The notes under the pieces: model-generated
What the model was told of the DNA's origin: nothing
The model's input: only the letters and a program-made list of their open reading frames with translations
Databases searched by the model: none
Assembly (NCBI GenBank): GCA_015680685.1
Contig: MNCI01007609.1
Span: 36,108-70,613 of the forward strand
Source of the DNA: Gnetum montanum
Lineage: Eukaryota; Streptophyta; Gnetopsida; Gnetales; Gnetaceae
Direction of reading: 5' to 3'
DNA length: 34,506 bases
In this document: piece after piece, positions 23,401 to 30,830 of the stretch
Layout: each line of letters opens with the position of its first letter
Numbering within the stretch: position 1 is the stretch's first letter
Translations under genes and position numbers: made by a program

Positions 23401-26400
23401 GTGTTTCCTTTTTGAAAATAGGTTTGCAAGGACAGACCATTTTTGTAATAGTGGTCAAATGTGTATGACAAGTTTTTGAAAAAGGCTGTAATGTTCCCAA
23501 ATTCTTCTGGAAAGGAAAACAATGTCCTGTCTGTATGTCTGTAATTGTCCAAATATGGTAATATAATCTAGTCTCTTTCGAAGACATTGTGTCTATGTCA
23601 AAAATTCCTTGTGAGTGAACGAGATATGTGAGATGGTCCAAATTGCTTTTGTCTAGCCATCACAAATGAAATTTGGAAAAGTAAATGTCACTCACCATAG
23701 AATTTTAATAACATGAAATCCAATTTCAAATTGAGGGTAAGTGTTGAGATATAAGACACTAAAGACTCAAATTAAACCAATCTTAAAAGGGCTTTCATGT
23801 CTGCAGCTAAATAAGACAATTCTGTATAGAAAGACATCCAGAAAAGCAAGAGTTGAAACCGGTCATGAAGTTTAAGAACCTATCTATGAGACAAAATGGA
23901 AAGAGGAAAACATGTAGAAAAGTGTGTAAGAAATTGAGATGTGAAGTCTCATGAGGATGAAAACATGACATCGTGGTAAAGAACGTTAAGCCTATGAAGA
24001 AGCATAGTCCTAGAAGGGCAATGAGAAATGAGTATGAGAGTACATGGGTAAAGCAAAAGAGTGTTATGGAAGAAGACAGAAATGTGAGTGTGCAAATGAA
24101 AGAAGTGAAGATTAAAACCATAGGAACCAAGTCTAGAGTAGGTGGAAATACATAGAAGTGAGTGTGAATTAAGTCCATTGGGCAATCATATTCAACGATT
24201 AGTAAGACGGAAACATCATTTTGTCAGTTATACAGATGATGGAACAATCATTTGTTAGGATAGATGAGTAAAATTCATTCAATAAAGGAACTTGCAATAA
24301 GGATGAAACCATGCAATAAATGCAATAAAGAATAATCTAAGATGAGGAACATCTAACGAAGACATTGGTAGATGAAGATAGAAACCAACCCGGACAGATA
24401 GACCATAGATTCATCCATATTGTACAAGATCTCCATAAATAATGGCATGCTCCTACCTGGCAGAGTTAAGAGAGGATGAGAGTTTCCTAGAGGAGAAATG
24501 TAGAATTAGAATCAAGCTGTAGAGTTCTTAGTAGAAGAACTGAAAAAGAAAATAATAGGAGCCACAAAAGATCACATAAGACTGTATGGAAGGATGCAAT
24601 AGTGATAAAGTCTATGGAAGCACAAAAGAATGAACGAGTCTTTTAGAAGAATGAAAAGAACAGTTCTAATGAAATGGAGCCACTCAGATTCATTCATACA
24701 TATAATGGATGAAATTACTATGTAAAACCTGTAGAAATTTTGTTATGTTTATATTAACGATCCTGTTGAGAATAATATTTATTACCTGTAAACAATTCGA
24801 CAAGGTAACCTAAAATTTGAATGAACACATAACACGATGTAAAACCGACAACCAGTGACTCATATACTTTATTAGGAAGAGCAAAATCAGATATTTAATT
24901 ATTAATTTTAGCATTGGTAGAAGAAGCTGGGAGTAATTTAGAATTCCTGATTAGGGAACAAAGACTCCGGAGAAACCAATTCTGCTATAGTTCCAATATT
25001 AAAATTTTCATAGGGCTTACATCCATCCAAGGCTTATTATAATCTAGAGATACCTATAAATTAGTACCATCAATATCAAAATAAAATACATCTTGAAAGA
25101 TAAATCAGATGTTCAAACCCATATCTATAAAAGAAGATATTGTAGCTAAATATGCAATAAAGAAATCAAATCATAGTTGGACATGTTATCAAAGGTACAA
25201 GCTTATCAATAACATGCTGTAAGAAATATTAATCAAATCAAAGAAAGGAAAGGGTCAAGGATTCAAATCCACAAAAGTCACAAAGGGGTACAAACCCAAG
25301 GGTGTTACATACATTATGGCTATAACTCTTCATTTACATTTAGATTCTACACTCTGCAATGCTATCAGTTATTCCTTATCAGGGCTTAGTCATCTTTGTA
25401 ACTTTTTTATTGCAGAACTACCAGTGGAACCTTCCCTTGCAAGAGCCTTGATTGCTGCAGATGGTATTGGGTGATTATCTCAGGCTATTACAGTTGCTGC
25501 AATGCTTTCTTGTGAGAACATATTCTCTCCAGTAAACAGGTTTTTCTACTTTTCTCCTGTTAGAGATGGTGCCATTTTGATAAGATTTTTTTTCCTTTTA
25601 TGCTCTTCAGATATGACCGTAGATGGTTTTATTTGATACATATTATATTTGAATTATTGATGTAAATGTAACGAAGTGTCAAGTTGGATGCATTAAACTA
25701 GGTGACAAAGGTTCTCTGTTTTGGAAGAATGGCTTATGATGCTTGTTGATTGGGTAGTTTGTCAACATTGTGGTCTACAAGAAAATATCGGTGGTTGTAT
25801 TGAAACCTAAGTTCTGGATTATTCTTTTTCTCTTTTTGGCATTTAACTCCAATAAAAGAGAGAGGCTTTGCTCTGTGAACTGGCCATACAACAGATAGTT
25901 TCCATTTTTCATTGCATTCATACTAATTTCTTTGTTGCCTAAATTAATGCCAGTGTTTCAAATGATAAATGTCATTGACTACACAAAATAATTTGCATTG
26001 AAACATTTATGGAATGATGATTGCGTTCTATAAACCATTGATAAAGCACACTCCATTTTATTAATATATTTTTAACATGATTTTGAATGGGAAAGTTTTA
26101 ATGTTTTCTCTGATGCACTGGTGCAGTAAGCATGCTTCCAAGAAAAGAGAGAGGATGGAAACTAATCTTCCAGATGGATATGGTCTTGGTGACCATATTC
26201 AGTGTCTTCAAATGTATGAAGAGTGGCATGGCTCTGGTTATGATCCTAATTGGTGCAAAGAGCATGGGTTGCAGGTAACCAGTATGACACACCTACTTCC
26301 AGTTTGTTTAAATTATGAACAAATTACATTGAGTGAATTTGAAAATATTGCCTGTTATAATATATTTCCTCCTATAATATATCTGACATCAAAATTAACC

Positions 26401-28473
26401 AGAGGTAAAAGTGGATTTAATAAAGAACTACATTGAACATGAAGTTGAAAGTTAAATCATTGAAGACATTCCCATGGGTTACATCCTTAATTTGCTAACA
26501 TTATGGTTGTCACATGAATACTTTTGATATCAAATTGAGGGTAATAATCAGGTCTTCCTATTGCAGGATTATGTGCTCTTATTTTATTAAAAAGTGAAGG
26601 GGTTATAAAATTTCAAGGATTTTTATTAGAGATTTGATTCCCACTGACAATAAGGACATAAATACAAGTACAGAATTGCAAAGCATGCAAACAGAGGACA
26701 TCCATTATCTATGAATAACAAAATATCCTTCCTCAAATTACATTGTTAAACATAAGCAGAAATTGCAGATATTTTAATAGCTAATATGTACCCCATATTC
26801 ATATGTTAATCTTATTGTTTTTGTCAAAACTTGTTTCCATACTGCATCAGTTTAACACTATAAGTGTTTATTTTTCAGGTAACTTTGTGTGATGTCAGTA
26901 GGAACACACTTTACACACACCACTACCATCTTTTTTTGTCCTTTTTATTCTTCAAAATGTTGATGAAAATAGAATATTTGAATGACACAGTCTCATAAAA
27001 AGTGATCTAAGTTTTCGTGGTCAAAAGCAGACCATGCGATGTTATACTTTCTTGTCTGTTTCATGATTATCCTTTCTACAGATAACAATGCCTGTTTTGT
27101 TTGACAATTTCCAGGTGAGATCAATGATGTTTGCGAAAGAAGTAAGGCATCAGCTTTCAACAATCATGAAGAAAATGGCAAGAGGTAAACTTAAATATTA
27201 AAATATCAGTTCTAGATAGTGTAACCAAACACAGTTTTATGTCTTATCTTTCAATTACATTATGGTACAATTTGACATTTCTATATTTGATTTTTTAAAA
27301 TTAAATTTTGGATGAAGAAGTACTACCAAGTGCCTTTGATCAAATACAGGTCCTATTAAGGTTTTCTATCATTTTGGATGTACATATGATTAAATGTCTA
27401 TATTTTCTTCTATTTAAAGGGGCTTGGCTTCTTAACTGCCATTAGTAATTGCAATGTAGAAAGCTATGGATTTCTTAGAGAATTAGTTCAATTATAACTA
27501 GAGGTTAAATTTCAATATTAAGTTAACAGTGAAGAAACATTCTTACTAGTTTCTTTCAAGCTTAATATATGCTTTGTAACATTTTTTCAATGATGGTAAA
27601 CAAATCATGTTATGGAGTTCTGATAAATTCCTAACAAGAAGCCTGCCAATGGTTGGCTACTAAATCACGCTGTGTTTATATTGTCATTAGATTCGCTCGA
27701 TGTGCATCCAACGAATTTAAAGGAGTCAAGGAATTATAGAGACTTGAGAAAAGCATTATGTATTGGTTTTGCAAATAAGCTTGCACAAAGAATGGAACGT
27801 CATAATGGTTATAAAACTATGTGTTACAAGTCACAGCTTGTACAGGTACAACAGAAGTCATTCATAATCATTATCATATTAGTACAGATTAAAGATATAT
27901 AATAGTCATAGAGTTCTATTGTCTTGTTTACTTTGTTGCATAGGTCCATCCTTCTGCTTGTCCACTTCAGGTTGATGATGATGGTCTCTGCCCAGACTAT
28001 GTTCTCTATAATGAACTGCTTGTCACATCTCGTCCATATATTCGGAAGCTTTGTGCAGTGGAGGGGTCATGGGTTAAACCCATATGGGAAAAATTGGAAC
28101 ACTTGGATATCAAGAAACTCAGGTATTCTGTGCAATTGTATGCCTTTTTGTAAGGATTATTGTTTTTTTCCCGTTTCTTGGAATAGAGTTTTTAATTTAA
28201 TATTCAACATTGATAGGTACATTAAGCGATTAATTTGGTGAACTGAGTTAATTATTTAGTTTGTGCAACTTGTGTTGACCTGAATGTTTAAACATGAATG
28301 TATCATGGAACAGTGGAAGTGTGAGTTCGGGTATTGGAGATGACAAAATGGAAAACATTAATCCAAAGGATTCAACAAAAAGGCCTACACCAATGGCTGT
28401 GGTGTACAATGAGGACAGTATCAGAGCTGCTCGGGAGCGGTTTCTAGCTCGTAAACAACAAAAGATGAAATAA
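5299..28473 (+). CDS. DEAH-box RNA helicase, DEAH4/DHX40-like, 3' part, eleven exons, with lesions
   Basis: The exons are 5299-5415, 8259-8350, 17043-17129, 18314-18528, 18741-18833, 25416-25539, 26127-26274, 27115-27184, 27691-27845, 27944-28122 and 28314-28473. Joined, they give 480 codons including the TAA stop at 28471-28473, and one TGA inside. All junctions keep frame and use GT-AG except the donor of the first exon. The product resembles plant DEAH4 (Arabidopsis At1g27900 type, recalled from family knowledge) and animal DHX40. It has RecA2 motif V ([13 protein letters not shown]), motif VI ([12 protein letters not shown]), a winged helix/ratchet region and a C-terminal OB-fold with the tail [10 protein letters not shown]. 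Such helicases use NTP to remodel RNA or RNP in the nucleus. The family is about 700 residues, so roughly 220 residues holding Walker A and DEAH are missing upstream; I found no such exon in 1-5298. The in-frame TGA at 25472 and the GA donor at 5416 leave its activity doubtful. Confidence 0.9.
5992..6474. repeat. Dispersed repeat R, copy 1 (about 483 bp)
   Basis: This segment is similar along its length to 33347-33831 in the same orientation. Shared blocks include AAAATAGAAATTTCTAAACA, CATTACAACAAATTTCAAAT, GTAAGCTACACT and GATGGTGTTT. It has no evident coding capacity. It lies in the first visible helicase intron and is probably a non-autonomous transposable element; the family is unknown. 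Confidence 0.75.
6751..6807 (-). repeat. tRNA-derived SINE-like head
   Basis: On the minus strand, an A-box-like sequence (ACTAACTTGTTGGTCAAG, 6790-6807) is followed by a B-box-like sequence (AGGTTTGATCCC, 6751-6762) at the spacing expected of a Pol III promoter. The rest does not fold into an obvious tRNA, so a SINE or tRNA relic is more likely than a functional tRNA gene. Confidence 0.45.
6989..7040. repeat. 26-bp tandem duplication
   Basis: Two adjacent 26-bp units (6989-7014 and 7015-7040), starting AAATGATGAAATTTTAGCAA, differ at one base. No other feature overlaps. Confidence 0.9.
7040..8258. other. Intron sequence with GGGATG-rich inverted motifs
   Basis: The remainder of the first visible intron is AT-rich. 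Between about 7370 and 7765 it holds repeated GGGATG/CATCCC words in both orientations, including the palindrome GGGATGCATCCC near 7710-7721. It could be a degraded inverted-repeat element. No coding homology was seen in 7040-8258. Confidence 0.4.
8259..8350 (+). CDS. Helicase exon b: motif V
   Basis: The exon starts after AACACCAG and encodes [13 protein letters not shown] followed by [18 protein letters not shown]. It holds motif V of DEAH/RHA helicases, which contacts RNA and couples it to NTP hydrolysis. It ends in phase 2 with a good GTAAGT donor at 8351. The open frame also runs upstream of the acceptor as far as 8028, discussed under findings. Confidence 0.93.
8488..8504 (+). repeat. 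Target-site duplication of LINE B, left copy
   Basis: AATAAAAAGAATATGTA lies immediately left of LINE B and matches 14614-14630 with one mismatch. Its place inside the 3' terminus of Z shows that B inserted into Z. Confidence 0.75.
8800..9560 (+). pseudogene. LINE B ORF1: DUF4283-like domain and zinc knuckle
   Basis: Frames here encode [38 protein letters not shown], then [20 protein letters not shown] and [13 protein letters not shown]. They parallel ORF1 of element Y at 5-450 position by position. A CX2CX4HX4C zinc knuckle ([14 protein letters not shown], 9333-9374) follows. This is the normal ORF1 layout of plant L1-clade LINEs, an RNA-binding protein. Stops at several places, for example after WTW-like positions near 9010 and 9080, break it. 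Confidence 0.8.
9820..10545 (+). pseudogene. LINE B ORF2: apurinic-type endonuclease remnant
   Basis: The segment shows an NCRG start with flanking stops (about 9828), then [20 protein letters not shown] followed by KLQ. This is the CLQETK motif of AP-like endonucleases. Further on it has LVGDFN-like and [20 protein letters not shown] pieces and a [13 protein letters not shown] block at 10355-10395, then DHCSIVI (10450). These are the conserved blocks of the EN domain that nicks target DNA. Numerous stops and shifts make it nonfunctional. Confidence 0.75.
11060..11910 (+). pseudogene. LINE B ORF2: reverse transcriptase remnant
   Basis: Recognisable RT blocks in shifting frames are [20 protein letters not shown] (about 11070-11130), FRPIGICN (11290-11315), [13 protein letters not shown] (11489-11528, the catalytic palm Asp block), GDPLFLLLF (11680-11710) and [10 protein letters not shown] (11791-11820, the catalytic YADD box). 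This order is that of non-LTR RT. Most interrupting stops are TAG where relatives have Gln or Trp. Confidence 0.88.
12596..12856 (+). pseudogene. LINE B zf-RVT domain
   Basis: The frame includes [38 protein letters not shown] and FAIDTWR. The CPxC...HxxxxC spacing equals that in X at 2529-2786. It is the standard end of ORF2 in plant LINEs, but in this family coding sequence continues beyond it. Confidence 0.88.
12923..13415 (+). pseudogene. LINE B accessory module after zf-RVT
   Basis: Read through four stops, the frame gives [69 protein letters not shown] and [20 protein letters not shown]. It aligns along its whole length with the better preserved copy in X (1971-2501), which shows that the module belongs to the family. 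The fold is not recognised with confidence. Confidence 0.7.
13740..14040 (+). pseudogene. LINE B coiled-coil segment
   Basis: The frame near 13760-14030 carries [18 protein letters not shown] and, after interruptions, [18 protein letters not shown] and [13 protein letters not shown]. It matches the minus-strand fragment C (22282-22460: [19 protein letters not shown] and [19 protein letters not shown]) and the start of the coil in Z. The Glu/Gln/Arg-rich heptad-like pattern suggests a long coiled coil linking the accessory module to the J-like domain. Confidence 0.65.
14072..14286 (+). pseudogene. LINE B J-domain-like remnant
   Basis: The segment starts [16 protein letters not shown]. After a one-base frame change near 14117 it continues [39 protein letters not shown] and FVDIERH-stop-EIFQAIH. 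It aligns with the Z copy. The HPD tripeptide reads HLD (14161-14169), explained by one C-to-T change. The EFKNFQEA helix and the R/EIF ending keep the J-domain look. Confidence 0.6.
14614..14630 (+). repeat. Target-site duplication of LINE B, right copy
   Basis: AATAAAAGGAATATGTA directly follows the A-rich tail of LINE B and pairs with 8488-8504. Element Z resumes right after it. Confidence 0.75.
14971..15500 (-). CDS. LINE Z 3' ORF: coiled coil plus J-domain-like module
   Basis: The minus-strand frame is open from 15381 to 14971 (136 residues) and is continued upstream to about 15500 after one stop ([30 protein letters not shown]). Residues 1-55 are a Glu/Gln/Arg-rich coiled coil. Residues 57-125 run [20 protein letters not shown], ...FHPDN..., [14 protein letters not shown] and KQQREILDQ. 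This is the order of a DnaJ J-domain: Y-x-I-x-G-I, helix II ending in Y-x-HPD, a loop, then helix III with F-x-x-A and Q/KR-x-I-x-D. HPD is at 15121-15129. J-domains stimulate Hsp70 ATPase; that role here is inference. The open stretch is much better preserved than B. Confidence 0.7.
15007..15213 (-). other. J-domain-like module with HPD (LINE Z)
   Basis: The domain itself is about 69 residues, the normal J-domain length. HPD sits at the helix II/III junction, 28 residues after the first Cys. Helix II here ([14 protein letters not shown]) is less basic than usual, which could weaken Hsp70 contact. Confidence 0.6.
15521..15957. other. AT-rich intron sequence, nothing identified
   Basis: This is original intron sequence between elements Z and W. 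No coding homology or RNA gene was seen. Confidence 0.6.
15958..15967 (+). repeat. Target-site duplication of LINE W, left
   Basis: ATCAAAGTCC is identical to 16636-16645 and directly precedes the truncated element. Confidence 0.85.
15968..16635 (+). mobile_element. LINE element W: 5'-truncated, with target-site duplication
   Basis: A ~668-bp plus-strand LINE tail lies between two perfect ATCAAAGTCC copies (15958-15967 and 16636-16645). Its 3' end (ATTATTCTCAAAAAGAAAAA near 16614-16633) matches the end of B (14587-14606). It codes, with breaks, for a coiled-coil-like tail: [18 protein letters not shown], then [20 protein letters not shown]. This relates to the tail of X, not to the J-like tail of B and Z. 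Confidence 0.85.
16636..16645 (+). repeat. Target-site duplication of LINE W, right
   Basis: ATCAAAGTCC directly follows the A-tail of LINE W. Confidence 0.85.
16646..17042 (+). other. Intron sequence before exon c
   Basis: This is AT-rich intron sequence ending in a pyrimidine-rich tract and CAG acceptor (17040-17042). Nothing else was recognised. Confidence 0.6.
17043..17129 (+). CDS. Helicase exon c
   Basis: After TTCTTCAG the exon completes a Val codon and encodes [15 protein letters not shown] and [13 protein letters not shown]. This is the conserved DEAH segment between motifs V and VI (VIDxGxVKQRxYNP). It leaves in phase 2 with the donor GTATGT. The preceding intron is 8.7 kb because of LINE insertions. 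Confidence 0.94.
17130..18313 (+). other. Intron between exons c and d, nothing identified
   Basis: This is a 1.2-kb AT-rich intron bounded by GTATGT and TTTAG. I see no transposon coding sequence or repeat in it. Confidence 0.65.
18314..18528 (+). CDS. Helicase exon d: motif VI and winged-helix start
   Basis: The acceptor is ATGTTTAG. The exon encodes [16 protein letters not shown] (motif VI with its arginine fingers), then [33 protein letters not shown] and the [12 protein letters not shown] stretch. The IPEIQR motif marks the start of the winged-helix domain that follows the RecA lobes in DEAH/RHA helicases. It leaves in phase 1 with the donor GTGAGT at 18529. Confidence 0.95.
18741..18833 (+). 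CDS. Helicase exon e: winged helix
   Basis: After TTTTTCATAG the exon encodes [20 protein letters not shown] and [10 protein letters not shown]. This matches the canonical DEAH-family segment 'L..L..L.A.D..G..T..G..MA'. The donor GTAAGA follows at 18834. A 6.6-kb intron comes next. Confidence 0.94.
19704..19827. repeat. Minisatellite-like array, about four 27-33-bp units
   Basis: Units of the type ACTTGGCCTAAAGCCATGAC + AAACATTGCA begin near 19704, 19737, 19769 and 19796, each diverged. A partial fifth unit may precede them at about 19686. The array lies in the intron between exons e and f. Confidence 0.7.
21245..21290. repeat. 23-bp tandem duplication
   Basis: Two adjacent 23-bp units beginning ACTCTAAATGAGAGACAC (21245-21267 and 21268-21290) differ at two bases. 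Confidence 0.85.
22001..22281. other. Assembly gap (281 N)
   Basis: A run of N interrupts the sequence. Open frames drawn across it have no meaning. It removes the 3' side of LINE fragment C. Confidence 1.
22282..22460 (-). mobile_element. LINE fragment C: coiled-coil part of the 3' ORF
   Basis: The minus-strand frame reads [19 protein letters not shown], one stop, then [19 protein letters not shown] and [19 protein letters not shown], running into the gap. It matches the coil of LINE B at 13760-13960. It is GC-rich compared with its surroundings, suggesting a younger insertion. By position, the J-like or alternative tail would have been in the N gap. Confidence 0.7.
22500..23290 (+). pseudogene. 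Unidentified decayed coding region, coiled-coil-like
   Basis: Pieces of open frame with a charged, helical composition run in series: [35 protein letters not shown], then after a frame change [20 protein letters not shown] and [20 protein letters not shown] (open from 22812 to 23060), then [15 protein letters not shown] near 23208-23252. Frames are interrupted by several stops. It looks like part of a gag-like or other transposon protein, but I do not recognise the family. It lies in the intron between exons e and f. Confidence 0.4.
23291..25415 (+). other. Remainder of intron between exons e and f
   Basis: AT- and purine-rich sequence, possibly the rest of the decayed element at 22500. No conserved protein segment or RNA gene was recognised. 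It ends with TTTTTTATTGCAG before exon f. Confidence 0.5.
25416..25539 (+). CDS. Helicase exon f: ratchet domain, with in-frame TGA
   Basis: After TTATTGCAG the exon completes a Glu codon and encodes [18 protein letters not shown], then TGA (25472-25474), then [17 protein letters not shown]. Relatives read 'G-C-L-S-Q' here, so TGA replaces a Cys codon by one base. Reading frame and homology continue unbroken on both sides. Taken at face value, the stop would truncate the protein within the ratchet domain. Confidence 0.92.
25540..26126 (+). other. Intron between exons f and g, nothing identified
   Basis: AT-rich intron bounded by GTTTTT and GTGCAG. Confidence 0.7.
26127..26274 (+). CDS. Helicase exon g
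   Basis: After GGTGCAG the exon encodes a basic linker ([10 protein letters not shown]) and [20 protein letters not shown], then [12 protein letters not shown]. The GDH-x-LL/Q-x-Y-W...WC..N/HxL pattern is the conserved core of the helicase-associated domain (HA2) in DEAH proteins. The donor GTAACC follows in phase 0. Confidence 0.94.
26275..27114 (+). other. Intron between exons g and h, nothing identified
   Basis: AT-rich intron bounded by GTAACC and TTTCCAG. No repeat or transposon was recognised. Confidence 0.7.
27115..27184 (+). CDS. Helicase exon h
   Basis: This short exon follows ATTTCCAG and encodes [20 protein letters not shown] plus MAR. It corresponds to the 'R....A..VR.QL...M' helix that follows the HA2 core and leads into the OB-fold. 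It ends in phase 1, with the donor GTAAAC at 27185. Confidence 0.92.
27185..27690 (+). other. Intron between exons h and i, nothing identified
   Basis: AT-rich intron bounded by GTAAAC and GTCATTAG. Confidence 0.7.
27691..27845 (+). CDS. Helicase exon i: OB-fold entry
   Basis: The acceptor is GTCATTAG. The exon encodes [14 protein letters not shown], then [20 protein letters not shown] and [17 protein letters not shown]. The 'LRKAL..G...N.A.R......Y.T' pattern precedes the C-terminal OB-fold in DEAH helicases. The exon ends in phase 0 at CAG before GTACAA. Confidence 0.94.
27944..28122 (+). CDS. Helicase exon j: OB-fold
   Basis: After TTGCATAG the exon encodes [32 protein letters not shown] and [19 protein letters not shown]. 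The VHPSS...P.YVVYxELxxTTRxYxR block is the conserved OB-fold (formerly DUF1605) at the C-terminus of DEAH helicases. It leaves in phase 2 with the donor GTATTC. Confidence 0.95.
28314..28473 (+). CDS. Helicase exon k: C-terminal tail and stop
   Basis: After ATGGAACAG the exon encodes a low-complexity linker ([19 protein letters not shown]) and ends with [20 protein letters not shown] and TAA. The [10 protein letters not shown] signature is characteristic of the DEAH4/DHX40 subfamily tail, which supports this subfamily over PRP2, PRP22 or DHX15 types. Confidence 0.93.
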
Positions 28474-28614
28474 TAGGTCATACAATCTCTCTCTAGTTCT
28501 TTTACCTGTAATCATGCCTATATACTACGCTCTAATTATTCTGACCAATGAAGGGATTGTCATTGGATGTAGAAAGAATTTTGGTAGGAATTAGCTTGGT
28601 TTTGTCTGTTTGGC

Positions 28615-28620
28615 AATAAA
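28615..28620 (+). promoter_or_regulatory. Candidate poly(A) signal AATAAA of the helicase gene
   Basis: This is the first AATAAA after the stop codon, 142 bases downstream. Further AATAAA hexamers occur at 28889 and 29519, so alternative 3' ends are possible. Only the motif is seen. Confidence 0.4.
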
Positions 28621-29698
28621 ATCTTTGGCTAAAATAAGTTTAAACCAGAAAGAATCATGATATACTTTAATTGGTGTTTGAAAATTTAAAAAGCTTATTA
28701 TTTTATTTGTCAAAACTATACATAGCCGTCCTGACATTTTCTGTAACGAGAACTAAATGGTTTTGGAAACAAATTTCTCGATGTGGATTATGTACCTGTT
28801 TGGGTTCACTGCAATAATTTTAAATATACACACTGCAATGTAAATTCTACCAGCAACATTATTCAAGTCTTACTCGACTTGTAATGTGAATAAAATCTTA
28901 ACATTGCTGCTTTGATCTACTACCATGAATTGAAATATTCTGCAAAATCCTGCATAGATTACCAACAAAAAAGAAATCTTGAGAAACTCTGACATACTGG
29001 CTATAACACATACTGCCTTTAAGAAACTCCTAGGATGTTAGTGGTGTTGTGACAAACGCAAAATGAAATTGGTTTTATAAAAAGGGTAGCGAATCTCTCA
29101 CAAATCAGGTTATAATTTGACGGTAACTTGCCTTTCAAAAAATGAGTTACAAGTTAACCTTTATTTGCAGTGTATGCCTGAATTAAATGTGTTGGGGTCT
29201 ATGCCATTTGCAACTCTTTTGTAATGAGGTTATTATTTTAACACTTTCATGTTTTCTGTTTCTGTGCAGTGTGCCAATATGTGTGCGTTGATTACAAGGG
29301 ATTTCTTCTTCCTCCTATGGATTGTTTATTGGCTTTGGTTAAGAATTGTATTGTTCGCTTGGCAATTCTGCTGGGAGCATACAGATAATCAGTCAGCACT
29401 GATTGCACGAAGCTATAGTTGCTAGATTTTACAGACGGTAGCTTGTTAAAATACATGTCATATGGCAAAAGCATCTGAGTTGTGCTTAGATTACTGGTCG
29501 TCTGCAGTTTTACTTTGCAATAAAGATAACGTTACATGATAAACTCTTGCATATTAAGGTTGCATTTTTTTCTATTTTGATTTGTTATTTCTTTTTTATC
29601 CAAGTATGCCATGTTGTACCTGCCATCCTATATATTCTATCAGTTTAACTTTGTGCGATGTTTATGAGTTTTCTAATTTGTAAGGCTTATGAAAAACC

Positions 29699-29742
29699 AA
29701 AGAAAAAAAAAAAAAGAGAAGAAAGAAAGAGAGAGAGAGAAA
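29699..29742. repeat. Purine microsatellite (A and GA runs)
   Basis: An A-run is followed by GAAAGAAAGAGAGAGAGAG. Confidence 0.85.
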
Positions 29743-30762
29743 GCTCGTGTATGTGGTTGTAAGTATGTGATATACTAACACTATGGTTTTGATTAACTGA
29801 TGCGAACAATGTTCTAGCTGCATGTATTCAGTTGGTTATTAATGTGGGAAAATATGGTTAAAGAAATTAGTATGTTTGGTTAAATAATGAAATTGCAACT
29901 GAAACTGAAATTTATTATGATCTCTTTAGCGACCACAGGGATCTAGTCAGCTGAGCATTTGTACCATTCACTGCACAATGATCATTTCTGCCTCTATTGG
30001 CAAAACTAGTAGGTGTTGTCTCATGACTAGCTGATCTTGATGTAGTCTAAAATAGTCTTTGATGTAATTGCTAAAAGCTAAAGCAATAAGTTGGAAGAAT
30101 CATTATCATCCTAATTTGTCTTCTCCTAATAAAAAGGGGTTAGCTACATGAGTTTTCTTTTGCTGTTCACCTTTGTGAAGAACTAGGGTTATATCTATTT
30201 GCAATGTCTTTATATTACTTTTAATCATTTTTATCTTGGTTTTTTTCTTGTTTCCCTTTCAGTGGTTTTCCTGAAATTGTGATGGGATAACTTTTTTTAA
30301 TAGGATCAATATCTAATTTTTTAAAAACGTAATCAAATCATCTAAGATGCAATTTGTTTAGTTTTTGCTTAAATAGAAGTGACTCTAAACCCTTTGTTTT
30401 ATGTATATTGTATAATTTATCCCTTCTTGTAACATTTATCATTCATCTAAGCATTTGCATTTTTACCACACTATTTGTTGTTCATGCCTCTTTTTTATGA
30501 TTCAATATTCAATACTAATAAAATCATAGACTTGATTATTGTCCTCTAAAATTTTCCTTTTAGTTTTATTGAGATTTTTTTATCACATAAAACACCATTA
30601 ACTTGTCTCTATTTAGACCATCTTATTTCAATTCCACTTTTATTTTTGACATCTTTATAGATTTCACCATTTAAATTGAAACCCCTTGGATCTATTGAAG
30701 TACTTTGGAAATTTCTTTTAAAGATTTTTCTTTAAAAAAATTTATAACTTTGTGTTGCTAGT

Positions 30763-30817
30763 AGAATTGAACTTGTGAATTGAGATTATCAAGTCAAGAT
30801 GCTTATCACTAAGCTAA
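30763..30817 (-). repeat. tRNA-derived SINE-like head
   Basis: The minus strand has an A-box-like TTAGCTTAGTGATA (30804-30817) and a B-box-like AGTTCAATTCT (30763-30773), spaced as in Pol III promoters. The rest is too diverged for a working tRNA. Confidence 0.55.
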
Positions 30818-30830
30818 TACCTTGTTGAAT

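Larger units (their letters stand above)
28474..30750 (+). other. 3' UTR and downstream region of the helicase gene
   Basis: Three AATAAA hexamers (28615, 28889, 29519) and acceptor-like TTGCAG/TGTGCAG sites near 29169 and 29268 leave room for alternative or spliced 3' UTRs. A purine-rich microsatellite lies at 29699-29742. Beyond about 29550 I see only AT-rich intergenic sequence. Confidence 0.45.

Noticed and set aside
23807-24185. Hydrophobic minus-strand open frame of 123 codons
   Set aside because: Phe/Leu/Ser richness follows from the purine-rich plus strand; no conserved motif or start context supports a membrane protein.
25471-25483. A mini-intron GTGATTATCTCAG that would remove the TGA
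   Set aside because: At 13 bases it is far too short to be spliced, and its removal would break the frame.
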